8,463 bases of DNA from Pseudomonadota bacterium (GCA_023424585.1 JAFADT010000554.1:1-8463), one strand, 5' to 3'. Counted from the first letter of the stretch, positions 1 through 6,674 are shown. The notes: generated by a model from the sequence alone, not told the origin. Numbers and translations: made by a program.

Positions 1-291
1 GGCGGGGACCACCCGGCGCGGCAGCACGAGCGCGGGGGCCGGCGGCGCGGCGGCCTTCGGGGGCGGCGCGGGCGGGGCCTCGCCGGAGGTCACCTCGGCG
101 TAGCCCTCGCGCACCTTCTCCGCGACCTTCTTGTTGTACTCGCGCAGGGCGGCCTCCTCGTCCGGGAAGACCTTCTCCTTGCGCTGCCCCGCGGTGCCGA
201 TACGGCCGTAGGTGACGATGAAGGTGGCGCCCTGGAGCTCGGGCATCCAGAACTTGGAGCTGTTGCCGTCGACGAATTCGAACCTGCGCAT
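1..291 (-). CDS. WGR-domain protein, N-terminal part (cut by window edge)
   Basis: The first 97 codons are present and the rest lies beyond base 1. Residues 1-66 form a complete WGR domain. It opens MRRFEFVDGNSSKFW, carries the signature YGRIGTAGQ (residues 29-37, with Tyr in place of the Trp that names the family), and continues with the charged stretch around FPDEEAALREYNKKV. An Ala/Pro-rich linker follows (about residues 70-95), so another domain probably comes after it. In myxobacteria this is often HEAT-like repeats or a MolR-like region, but none can be seen here. WGR domains are best known from PARP proteins, where they contact nucleic acid; the role of bacterial versions is poorly defined. 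The ATG at 291 is chosen because the conserved domain begins right there. The mRNA shows no Shine-Dalgarno before it. The epimerase gene ends only 11 bases upstream, so the two are very likely cotranscribed. Confidence 0.85.
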   Translation of the reverse strand, partial: MRRFEFVDGNSSKFWMPELQGATFIVTYGRIGTAGQRKEKVFPDEEAALREYNKKVAEKVREGYAEVTSGEAPPAPPPKAAAPPAPALVLPRRVVPA

Positions 292-302
292 GGCCGCGGA
301 GG

Positions 303-1277
303 TTACTCCACCTTCGTGGCCAGCGCGCGCAGTCCCTCCTCGCGCGACACGTGGCCCGTGTAGCCCAGCTCCTGCCGGGCCTTCGCGTCGCTGACCGTCA
401 CCTCCTGGCCCACGAGCAGCAGCTCCGTGCGCGACAGGGGCGGCGTGCTCTTGAGGCCCAGCAGGTCCCAGACGAAGTCGCCGACCACGGCCACCGTCGC
501 GGCCAGCGCGGTGGGCAGGGACCTGTCGCCGGGCTCCACGCCCTGCGTCTTCAGGAGCGCGGTGACGAAGGCGCGGAACTCCACGGGCGGGCCGTCGGTG
601 AGGAAGTACACCTGCCCGCCCTGCCCCTTCTCCGCGGCCAGGAGCAGGCCCTCCACGGCGTTCTCCACGTGGCAGGTGGACGTCAGGTAGTGCCCGCCGC
701 CAATCCAGCGGAAGCGCCCGGCCCTCACCGCGGCGACCAGCTGCGGCAGCACCGTGGTGTCCCCCGGTCCCCAGACCAGCCGGGGCCGCACGGCGACGGT
801 GGTGAGCTCCGGCGAGTTGACCTGGAGCACGCGCCGCTCGGCCTCGCCCTTGGTGGACGGGTACGGGCCCACGGGGCGCTGGGGCAGCGGGCGCGTTTCG
901 TGGAGGTTCGCCATGGGGCCGCCGTCCACGAGCACGGCCTCCGTGCTCACGTGCACGAAGCGCTTCACGCCCGCCGCGCGCGCCGCCTCCAGCACGGCCT
1001 CCGTGCCGCGCACGTTGGTCTCGTAGAAGGCCGCGCGGGGGCCGGACATCTTCACGTGCGCGGCGGCGTGGAAGACGGTGTCACAGCCCTCCATGCCCAG
1101 GCGCAGGCGCTCCGCGTCGGTGAGGTCGCCCTCCCAGGGCTCGCCGCCCGCGGCCTGGATGGCCCGCGCGGCCTCCGGCGAGCGGGCCAGCGCGCGCGCC
1201 GGCTCGCCTCGCTTCGCGAGCGCCGCGAGCAGGTGCTTCCCGACGAACCCCGAGCCACCGGTGACGAACGCGCGCAC
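303..1277 (-). CDS. NAD(P)-dependent epimerase/dehydratase-type SDR (3-beta-HSD-like)
   Basis: This is a 324-residue extended short-chain dehydrogenase/reductase, a normal length for the group. The Rossmann dinucleotide motif TGGSGFVG is at residues 6-13. The acidic turn GDLTD is at 50-54, the catalytic Ser is probably S111 (VSTEAV), and the Tyr-Lys pair is Y139-x3-K143 (YPSTK). The HVEN motif at 203-206 and the later PPLSRTELLLVGQE and ARQELGYTGHVSREEGL segments match the 3-beta-hydroxysteroid dehydrogenase/isomerase-like branch of the epimerase family. A hydrophobic stretch at about 254-275 could touch the membrane, as in that branch. It should oxidise or reduce an alcohol or sugar group with NAD(P), but the substrate cannot be read from sequence. 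The start is GTG at 1277, backed by a strong Shine-Dalgarno. It lies 74 bases downstream of the acetyltransferase gene and 11 bases upstream of the WGR gene on the same strand. Confidence 0.9.
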   Translation of the reverse strand: MRAFVTGGSGFVGKHLLAALAKRGEPARALARSPEAARAIQAAGGEPWEGDLTDAERLRLGMEGCDTVFHAAAHVKMSGPRAAFYETNVRGTEAVLEAARAAGVKRFVHVSTEAVLVDGGPMANLHETRPLPQRPVGPYPSTKGEAERRVLQVNSPELTTVAVRPRLVWGPGDTTVLPQLVAAVRAGRFRWIGGGHYLTSTCHVENAVEGLLLAAEKGQGGQVYFLTDGPPVEFRAFVTALLKTQGVEPGDRSLPTALAATVAVVGDFVWDLLGLKSTPPLSRTELLLVGQEVTVSDAKARQELGYTGHVSREEGLRALATKVE

Positions 1278-1285
1278 GTGTGAAG

Positions 1286-1293
1286 CCTCCTCC
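1286..1293 (-). promoter_or_regulatory. Shine-Dalgarno that fixes the GTG start of the epimerase gene
   Basis: On the minus strand this reads GGAGGAGG, followed by 8 bases and then GTG at 1277. It is the strongest ribosome binding site in the window and supports a non-ATG start. The rest of the 74-base gap to the acetyltransferase stop shows no convincing -10 element, so the epimerase is probably read from an upstream promoter. Confidence 0.75.
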
Positions 1294-1351
1294 GTCCGAG
1301 GACGCCGCTCCTACCACTCCCGCCGCGGGCCGGGTAGTCCGCGCCCGCGCG

Positions 1352-2539
1352 TCAGAACATGTCGCGCAGCGAGGGGGCGGGGCCCGCGAACAGGGCGCTG
1401 GCCGCGTCGAGCGAGGCGTCGTCCGCGGTCAGCATGCCGGCGAGTTGGAGCGCGCGGGGCGTGAGGAAGCCGGTGTAGAGCGGGGCCAGGGCGCGCACGT
1501 GCAGCTTCAGGTGTCCCTCGCCGCCGGGCCGGACGCGGGCGACTCCGTCCTCCACCTCCAGCACGAAGCGCCCCTGGTTCTCCGGGAGGAGGTCGTCCTC
1601 CACGTCCAGGTGGAGCGCGCCGGACAGGCCGGGGGTGAAGCCACGCGCCTCCAGGGCCTGGGGGACGTTCAGCAGGCGCGTCATCCAGTGCATGGAGAGC
1701 TTCACCTGGTAGGTCTGTTCGCGCAGCAGCGCGAGGAGCGGCTCGTCCGCGCCGCCGAACCACATCACGTCCTGCGCCAGCGAGCGGTGGTCGCCGAGGA
1801 AGCGCAGCAGCCGGCGCGCGGCGGCGGGCGTGGTGGCGACGAGGTCCGTGAGCTTCAGGACCTGCCGGGGCACGGCGCCCTGGGGCGAGAGGCTGCGCAC
1901 GAGGTACACGTAGCCCTCCACGCCCGAGGCCCCCTCGACGACGTAGCCGTAGGCGGTGTCGTTGCGCGGCGAGCGCACGCGCCGCCAGATGTAGCCTCCG
2001 CGGTCCAGCCAGCCGTGGTGCCGGGCGGCGAAGCGCCGGTAGCACGCCTCCACCGCCGCGTCGTCGTCCGGGCGCAGGGGGCGCAGGGACAGCGAGCGTT
2101 CGCCCAGCTCCAGCGCGGCCGCGTCGACGTGGATTTCATGGCGCGCGCCGGCGACCTCGTAGCCCACGCGGCGGTAGAGCGGCTGGGTCGCGGGGTAGAG
2201 GACGGAGAGGGGGGCGCCCTCGTCGCGCATCTCGCGCAGGAAGCGGTGGAAGAGGCGGGTGGCGGCGCCGGCGCCCCGGTGGGCGGGAGCGACGCCCACG
2301 CCGCCCACGCCGATGAGGGGCACGGAGCGACCGCCCAGGAACTGACCCATGCGGATGAGGGTGAGCGTGGCGGCCACGTCGCCGTTCACGCGCAGGATGC
2401 GCAGGGAGGACTCGGAGAAGTTCTTGCGCACCACGGCCTCGGAGTCCGCGAGCGGCATGGCGAACGCCTGCGTGGTGATGTCCGCGATGGCGGCCAGTTC
2501 CTCTTCATCCCTCGGCGGTCCGTAGGCGTCCGTCTCCAT
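1352..2539 (-). CDS. Eis-like GNAT N-acetyltransferase
   Basis: This 395-residue protein matches the Eis (enhanced intracellular survival) family in layout and length (Mycobacterium Eis has about 400). An N-terminal GNAT fold carries the acetyl-CoA pyrophosphate loop VGVAPAHRGAG (residues 81-91, the V-x-P-x-x-R-G-x-G pattern). It is followed by LYPATQPLYRRVGYEVAG (114-131). Y122 there aligns with the Tyr that acts as general acid in Eis, as I recall the family. A second, degenerate GNAT-like region follows (about 145-290), then an SCP2-like C-terminal domain (about 295-395). The chain ends in Phe (SLRDMF), as Eis does; there the terminal carboxylate works in catalysis. Eis proteins acetylate amines such as aminoglycosides or lysines, but this substrate is unknown. 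The ATG at 2539 is chosen for its Shine-Dalgarno and family length. The frame stays open further upstream, but that would add unrelated residues. It lies 118 bases below the lipoprotein gene. Confidence 0.88.
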   Translation of the reverse strand: METDAYGPPRDEEELAAIADITTQAFAMPLADSEAVVRKNFSESSLRILRVNGDVAATLTLIRMGQFLGGRSVPLIGVGGVGVAPAHRGAGAATRLFHRFLREMRDEGAPLSVLYPATQPLYRRVGYEVAGARHEIHVDAAALELGERSLSLRPLRPDDDAAVEACYRRFAARHHGWLDRGGYIWRRVRSPRNDTAYGYVVEGASGVEGYVYLVRSLSPQGAVPRQVLKLTDLVATTPAAARRLLRFLGDHRSLAQDVMWFGGADEPLLALLREQTYQVKLSMHWMTRLLNVPQALEARGFTPGLSGALHLDVEDDLLPENQGRFVLEVEDGVARVRPGGEGHLKLHVRALAPLYTGFLTPRALQLAGMLTADDASLDAASALFAGPAPSLRDMF

Positions 2540-2546
2540 CCCGCAT

Positions 2547-2552
2547 CCCCTT
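2547..2552 (-). promoter_or_regulatory. Shine-Dalgarno of the Eis-like acetyltransferase gene
   Basis: The minus strand reads AAGGGG, then 7 bases, then ATG at 2539. This decides the start, because the reading frame stays open for another 114 codons upstream into the lipoprotein gene, with no ribosome binding site for the longer version. Confidence 0.6.
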
Positions 2553-2657
2553 GCTGGCGTCAGGCGGCGCAGCATGGCGCAGCGGATGGAGGCCAGGGAA
2601 GGCCGGGCGGAGCCGCTGTCGCTTCGTGGGCTTCGGGGCTGGAGGCGGGCCCGGGTC

Positions 2658-3002
2658 CTATACTTCGACGAACCGCCCCCCCACGATGCCGGTCCGTTCC
2701 AGGGCCTCCTTGAGGTGGCCAGCGACGATGATGGGCAGGAGGTATCCCCAGGGGCGGAAGACACCGGCGTCCCCCACCCTCGACGTGTCGATGCGCAGGC
2801 CGGAGACGACGTGGTACTCCCCCACCTTGTCGGGACGTCCGTCCTCGGTCGTCCAGAGCCGCGCCTCTTCACAGGCGGCATCGTCGATACAGCGGATCAC
2901 ACGCATCACGTCGAGGTGCACCACGCGCGTCGTCGCGCAGCCAGCCGTCAAGCACAGCAGCAAGGCCATCGCCCAGAGCTTCTTGGGCCCTCCGCGACTC
3001 AC
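2658..3002 (-). CDS. Small predicted lipoprotein, unknown function
   Basis: This is a 114-residue protein that I do not recognise. From the GTG at 3002 it begins VSRGGPKKLW, a basic n-region, then a hydrophobic core AMALLLCLTA and the lipobox LTAGC with the lipidated Cys at residue 22. It should therefore be exported and anchored by a lipid. The mature part is short (about 92 residues), has a possible Cys pair at C38 and C44, and contains a moderately hydrophobic segment near its end (about 84-96, WGYLLPIIVAGHL). The GTG overlaps the stop of the upstream 47-residue gene (GTGA) and has its own GAGG sequence 8 bases before it. An alternative ATG at 2969 would remove the basic n-region and is less likely. 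The frame extends upstream to 3131, but those residues overlap the small gene and look unlike a signal peptide. Function, partner and sorting destination are unknown. Confidence 0.72.
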   Translation of the reverse strand: MSRGGPKKLWAMALLLCLTAGCATTRVVHLDVMRVIRCIDDAACEEARLWTTEDGRPDKVGEYHVVSGLRIDTSRVGDAGVFRPWGYLLPIIVAGHLKEALERTGIVGGRFVEV

Positions 3003-3014
3003 GGATCCGACCTC
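2999..3014 (-). promoter_or_regulatory. Translational coupling site: Shine-Dalgarno plus GTGA start/stop overlap
   Basis: Read leftwards, GAGG (3014-3011) is followed by 8 bases and then GTGA (3002-2999). GTG starts the lipoprotein and TGA ends the 47-residue membrane protein. The 4-base overlap is the classic arrangement for termination-reinitiation, so the two products are probably made in linked amounts. Confidence 0.65.
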
Positions 3015-3142
3015 ACGTCCTGGCCAGTGCGGTTCTCCACGCGCACCTCGCTCAGCGTCCGCGTGGGCCCCGTGGCCTGGAGCCACAGCGCGACCCCGGC
3101 AGCGAGCGTCAGGACCGACCCCAGCCCCCACAGGATTCCCAT
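2999..3142 (-). CDS. 47-residue single-span membrane protein, unknown function
   Basis: This is a short gene that I do not recognise. It starts MGILWGLGSVLTLAAGVALW, so residues 2-21 make one transmembrane segment or uncleaved signal anchor. A 26-residue polar tail follows (including TRTLSEVRVENRTGQDV) and probably lies outside the inner membrane. Support for a real gene is threefold. A purine-rich GAGGGAGG sequence (3154-3147) lies just before the ATG at 3142, the composition is that of a membrane span, and the stop overlaps the lipoprotein start by 4 bases. The spacing from GGAGG to ATG is short (4 bases), or 7 bases from the GAGGG register. It is the first gene of the leftward series, directly facing the non-coding region, so it may mark the operon start. 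Confidence 0.62.
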   Translation of the reverse strand: MGILWGLGSVLTLAAGVALWLQATGPTRTLSEVRVENRTGQDVRSDP

Positions 3143-3556
3143 GGCACCTCCCTCGGCTGCCGTGCGGACAACGGGCCCCGTCGTTCTAACAGGTGCCTCC
3201 GCGCCCCCGGCGCCAAGGACCGGACATCAGGCGGAAGCGAAAGGAGCCGGATTCCCTGGCTCCATCGCCACCGGATTCCCAGAAACGCTCGCCGCCGGCC
3301 CCCGCTCCTCGCCCGGCGTGCCTGGGCCCCTGGCTGTCGCGAGTCCCCGCCTGATCCACCGCCTGCCACACGGGCGCCGGGCCCGCGCAGTGCCCCCAAG
3401 CCGGGATGACGCAACGGAAACGACGCGTTCTCCACGCTGGGTGTGAGCTTCCGCCCTGCCCGGAAGCCCGGTCCCCCAGCAGGGTTGGATGGTGGATGGA
3501 TCCACGTTGACGTTCCTCCCCGGAGCCCCCCTACCGTGCGTTACGCTGGACAATCT
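3143..3556. other. Divergent non-coding region between the lipoprotein operon and the PAS kinase
   Basis: I see no credible gene in these 414 bases; the open frames here lack ribosome binding sites and domain features. Contents: an extended -10-like TGTTAGAAC on the minus strand (3191-3183), about 40 bases before the 47-residue gene but with no good -35; a stem-loop with a 6-bp stem (GGAGCC/GGCTCC, 3243-3263); a 10-bp direct repeat CCGGATTCCC at 3247-3256 and 3271-3280; and a promoter candidate for the kinase near the right end. GC falls slightly in places (such as AATCT at the right end), as expected of a regulatory region. Confidence 0.6.
3507..3537 (+). promoter_or_regulatory. Candidate sigma-70-type promoter of the PAS histidine kinase
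   Basis: The -35-like TTGACG (3507-3512, five of six consensus bases) is followed 19 bases later by TACCGT (3532-3537), which fits the TAnnnT -10 form common in GC-rich bacteria. The start of transcription would fall near 3544, giving a leader of about 13 bases before ATG 3557. The 19-base spacer is on the long side. If real, it rules out the alternative GTG start at 3536, which would lie inside the -10 element. Confidence 0.4.
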
Positions 3557-5170
3557 ATGAGGAGCCCCCTGGACGACAGCCAGCCCCCTGCGTCCGCCAG
3601 CGGCGGCGACATCGCGTATGCGAGTCCCCACGCGCCCCGCGACCCGAGCGCCCAGCTGCGCCTGTTCATCGACAGCGTGAAGGACTACGCCATCCTGACG
3701 CTGGACCCGGCGGGCCACATCATGAGCTGGAACACCGGCGCCGAGCGCATCAAGGGCTACACGTCCGCGGAGATCCTCGGCCAGCACTTCAGCCGCTTCT
3801 ACCCGCCCGAGGACGTGGCCGCCGGCAAGCCCCAGCAGGACCTGGAGGTCGTCAACCGCGAGGGCCGCCTGGAGGAGGAGGGCTGGCGCGTCCGCAAGGA
3901 CTTCAGCCTCTTCTGGGCCAACGTCGTCATCACCGCGATGCACGACCCGCAGGGCCAGCTCGTGGGCTACGGCCACGTGACGCGCGACTTCACCGAGCGC
4001 AAGCTCGTCCAGGAGCGCCTGCGGGAGAGCGAGGAGCGCTTCCGCCTGCTCGTCGAGCGCATCCAGGACTACGCCATCTACATGCTCGACGCCGACGGCC
4101 GCATCTCCACGTGGAACGCCGGCGCCGAGCGCATCAAGGGCTACACGTCCGCGGAGATCCTCGGCCAGCACTTCAGCCGCTTCTTCCCTCCGGAGGACGT
4201 GGCGCGGGGCAAGCCCTGGTACGCCCTCCAGGTGGCCGCCCGCGATGGTCACTTCGAGGAGGAGGCCTGGCGCGTCCGCAAGGACGGCAGCCTCTTCTGG
4301 GCCAGCGTCGTCATCACCGCCATGTTCGACCCGCTGGGCAGGCTCCGGGGCTTCGCCAAGGTGACGCGCGACATCACCCAGCGCAAGCAGACCCAGGAGC
4401 GGCGCGAGCTGGAGCTCTTGCGCGACGCCGTGCGCGCCCGCGACGAGTTCCTCTCCGTCGCCTCGCACGAGCTGAAGACGCCGCTCACCCCGCTCCAGCT
4501 CAAGCTCACGGCCCTGCTGCGCACCGTGGAGAACGACCCCTCCGCCACCCTGCCCGTGGAGCGCATCGCCCGCGACCTGGAGGTGGCCCGCAGGCAGGTG
4601 CGCAAGCTGTCCGACCTCATCGAGGACCTGCTGGACGTGTCGCGCATCAGCATGGGCCAGCTGCGGCTGGACCGGGCGCCCATGGACCTGGCCGCGCTCA
4701 CGCGGGAGGTGGTGGCCCGCTACGCGCCCCAGTCCGCGCAGGTGGGCTGCGCCGTCACGCTGGACGCCACCACCCCCATCGAGGGCATCTGGGACCGCGC
4801 CCGGGTGGACCAGGTGGTCACCAACCTGCTCACCAACGCCCTCAAGTACGGCGCGGGCAAGCCCATCCACCTCCGCGTGCGGATGGACTCGGGGCTCGCC
4901 GTGCTGAGCGTGCGCGACGAGGGCATCGGCATCCCGCACGAGGACCAGCCCCGCGTCTTCGAGCGCTTCGTGCGCGCGGTCTCCGAGCGCAACTACGGCG
5001 GCCTGGGGCTGGGCCTCTTCATCACCCAGCAGATCGTCGAGGCCCACGGCGGCATCGTCCAGGTGCGCAGCATCCCCGGCCAGGGCGCGACCTTCACCGT
5101 GATGCTGCCCCCGGGCCCCATCGCCGAAGCGAACATCACCCCCGCGCCTGACGCTCCTCCCGAGCCGTGA
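3557..5170 (+). CDS. Soluble PAS-PAS sensor histidine kinase (orphan)
   Basis: This is a 537-residue kinase with no membrane segment, so it is probably cytoplasmic. A Pro/Ser/Ala-rich N-terminus (1-33) leads into PAS1 (about 35-147), a short helix, PAS2 (about 162-276) and a linker helix. HisKA follows, with the phosphorylated His at 304 in ASHELKTP, then HATPase_c with N-box NLLTNALKYG (423-432), G1 box DEGIGIP (454-460), F-box RVFERF (466-471) and G2 box GGLGLGL (481-487). All catalytic boxes look intact. It autophosphorylates and passes phosphate to a response regulator, but none is encoded beside it. The two PAS domains are about 70% identical, in register at 128 residues. PAS1 has RKDF where PAS2 has the usual RKDG turn. 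Start: ATG 3557 lacks a Shine-Dalgarno; it was chosen from the promoter candidate. The open frame back to ATG 3443 adds low-complexity residues. Its 3' end overlaps the ATPase gene by 35 bases. Confidence 0.92.
   Translation: MRSPLDDSQPPASASGGDIAYASPHAPRDPSAQLRLFIDSVKDYAILTLDPAGHIMSWNTGAERIKGYTSAEILGQHFSRFYPPEDVAAGKPQQDLEVVNREGRLEEEGWRVRKDFSLFWANVVITAMHDPQGQLVGYGHVTRDFTERKLVQERLRESEERFRLLVERIQDYAIYMLDADGRISTWNAGAERIKGYTSAEILGQHFSRFFPPEDVARGKPWYALQVAARDGHFEEEAWRVRKDGSLFWASVVITAMFDPLGRLRGFAKVTRDITQRKQTQERRELELLRDAVRARDEFLSVASHELKTPLTPLQLKLTALLRTVENDPSATLPVERIARDLEVARRQVRKLSDLIEDLLDVSRISMGQLRLDRAPMDLAALTREVVARYAPQSAQVGCAVTLDATTPIEGIWDRARVDQVVTNLLTNALKYGAGKPIHLRVRMDSGLAVLSVRDEGIGIPHEDQPRVFERFVRAVSERNYGGLGLGLFITQQIVEAHGGIVQVRSIPGQGATFTVMLPPGPIAEANITPAPDAPPEP
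3735..3800 (+). repeat. 66-bp perfect direct repeat, copy 1 (in PAS1)
   Basis: This stretch is identical base for base to 4119-4184, 384 bases (128 codons) downstream in the same frame. It encodes GAERIKGYTSAEILGQHFSR and flanking residues of PAS1. Synonymous positions are identical too, which points to recent duplication or gene conversion. Confidence 0.95.
4119..4184 (+). repeat. 66-bp perfect direct repeat, copy 2 (in PAS2)
   Basis: This is the second copy of the repeat at 3735-3800. Shorter identical blocks continue in the same 384-base register, for example TGGCGCGTCCGCAAGGAC at 3884-3901 and 4268-4285, so the whole PAS unit is duplicated without a length change. Confidence 0.95.
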
Positions 5171-6674
5171 CGATGTAGCGGTAGGGCATCACGCGCGTCA
5201 GCTCGTGCAGCGTGGTGACCCCGGCCGCCACCTTCGCCAGCGCGTCGTCCACCAGCGTGCGGAAGCCCTTCGCCCGGGCGTGCTGGCGCAGCTGGACGCC
5301 CGGCGCCCCGGTGGCGATGAGCAGTTGGAGCTCTGGATCCACCACCAGCAGCTCGAAGAGGCCCACGCGCCCCTTGAAGCCGGTGTGGCGGCACGCGTCG
5401 CAGCCCTGCCCCGCCCGGGGCTGGATGCCGTCCAGCAGCGGCCCCAGCAGCGCCAGCTGATCCGCCGTGGGCGTGCTGGGCGCGGAGCACTCCGGACAGA
5501 CGCGCCGCACCAGCCGCTGCGCCAGCACCGCGAGCAGCGCCTCCGCGATGTCGCCGTCCTCCAGCTTCAGCCCGCGCAGGCGGCTCACCGCGCCAATGGC
5601 GTCCGCCGTGTGCAGCGTGCCCAGCACCACGTGCCCCGTGGACGCCGCCATCAGCGCGGTGCTGCCCGTCTCCAGGTCGCGGATCTCCCCCACCAGCATC
5701 ACGTTGGGGTCCTGCCGCAAGAGCGCGCGCAGCAGCGTCAGGTGCGGCATCTGCGGCGACACCTGCTTCTGGTTCACCTTGGGGACCACGTACTCGATGG
5801 GGTCCTCCGCGGTGATGATCTTCTTGCGCCCGTCGTTGAGCCGCGCCAGCGCCGCGTACAGCGTCGTCGTCTTGCCGCTGCCCGTGGGGCCCGTCACCAG
5901 CACCAGCCCCTCCGGGTTGCCCAAGAGCCGCAGCGCCGTGGCCTGCACCTCCGGCGTCATCCCCAGCCGCTCCACCGGCACCAGGCCCACCGTGGCGTCC
6001 AGCAGGCGGATGACCACGTCCTCGCCCGCCGGGGAGGGCACCACGCTCACGCGGAAGTCCACGAACTTCCGCCCCGCCTCGCTCTCGTGGAGCGCCCGCA
6101 GGCGGCCGTCCTGGGGCCGGCGCTTCTCCGCGATGTCCAGCCCCGCCATCACCTTGATGCGGCTCACCACCTCCGGCAGCGAGGCCGGGGAGATGTCCGT
6201 GTACATGTGGTGGAGGATGCCGTCGATGCGGTAGCGCAGGTCCACGTCGTCCGTGTAGCTCTCCAGGTGGATGTCGGAGGCCTGCTGCGCCACCGCCACC
6301 GCGAGCACGTGGCTCACCAGCTCCACCGCCGTGGGGTGGCGCGACAGCGGCGCGCCCGCCTTCAGCACCACGTCCACCGACGCGGGCGCGCCCGCGCCGA
6401 AGCCCACCTCCAGCGCGGAGTCGATTTCGTAGCGGTTGAGCCGCACCGGGCGCACCGGCCGGCACAGGAAGTCCTCGATGCGGCGGCGCACGGACACGTC
6501 CTCGGGGTCCAGCATCGCCACCATCACGGCCTCCCTGTCGTTGGCCGCGTCCACCTTCCCCATCACCGCGACGCCCAGGCGCCGGCAGAAGGACTCCGGG
6601 AGCAGGCGCAGCGAGTCGCGGTCCAGGGTGAACTGGGGCAGTTCGGAGAACGGGGGCACGTCCGGGAGAGCCAT
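5136..6674 (-). CDS. GspE/PulE/PilB-type secretion ATPase (orphan)
   Basis: From ATG 6674 this is 512 residues, somewhat short for the family (often 550-580). An N-terminal GspE/MshE-type domain (about 1-95) leads into the hexameric ATPase core. Present are ASDIHLES (132-139), Walker A GPTGSGKT (262-269), Asp box TAEDPIEY (288-295), Walker B with VMLVGEIRD (325-333), His box GHVVLGTLHT (347-356), and a zinc-binding pair of CxxC motifs (CPEC 393-396, CDAC 425-428) followed by HTGFKGRVGLFELL. All signatures of an active extension or secretion motor are intact. Such ATPases power type II secretion or type IV pilus assembly from the inner-membrane face. No GspF/PilC, secretin or pilin gene is beside it. 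Start choice is uncertain: GTG 6692 has GAGGGG 4 bases upstream and would add six residues, but a -10-like element covers it, favouring ATG 6674. The 3' end overlaps the kinase gene. Confidence 0.92.
   Translation of the reverse strand: MALPDVPPFSELPQFTLDRDSLRLLPESFCRRLGVAVMGKVDAANDREAVMVAMLDPEDVSVRRRIEDFLCRPVRPVRLNRYEIDSALEVGFGAGAPASVDVVLKAGAPLSRHPTAVELVSHVLAVAVAQQASDIHLESYTDDVDLRYRIDGILHHMYTDISPASLPEVVSRIKVMAGLDIAEKRRPQDGRLRALHESEAGRKFVDFRVSVVPSPAGEDVVIRLLDATVGLVPVERLGMTPEVQATALRLLGNPEGLVLVTGPTGSGKTTTLYAALARLNDGRKKIITAEDPIEYVVPKVNQKQVSPQMPHLTLLRALLRQDPNVMLVGEIRDLETGSTALMAASTGHVVLGTLHTADAIGAVSRLRGLKLEDGDIAEALLAVLAQRLVRRVCPECSAPSTPTADQLALLGPLLDGIQPRAGQGCDACRHTGFKGRVGLFELLVVDPELQLLIATGAPGVQLRQHARAKGFRTLVDDALAKVAAGVTTLHELTRVMPYRYIVTAREERQARG

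Noticed and set aside
1280..2713. Rightward open frame of 477 codons antisense to the acetyltransferase
   Set aside because: Composition is that of a shadow frame. The opposite strand encodes a clear Eis-like protein with motifs and a ribosome binding site.
2540..2881. N-terminal extension of the acetyltransferase into the lipoprotein gene
   Set aside because: The extra 114 residues have no family match in style, overlap the lipoprotein coding region, and the ATG at 2539 has a good Shine-Dalgarno and gives the usual Eis length.
3243..3263. Stem-loop as a rho-independent terminator
   Set aside because: The stem is only 6 bp and no T-run follows on either strand. It lies upstream of both flanking genes, where a terminator is not expected.
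3443..3556. Longer N-terminus for the PAS kinase, starting at ATG 3443 or GTG 3536
   Set aside because: The added residues are Pro/Gly-rich with no domain. GTG 3536 lies within the candidate -10 element, and neither start has a better ribosome binding site than a poorly spaced GGAG before the GTG.
3227..5047. Leftward open frame of 606 codons antisense to the PAS kinase
   Set aside because: It is a low-complexity reading of the kinase antisense strand. The two related halves in it merely mirror the duplicated PAS domains.
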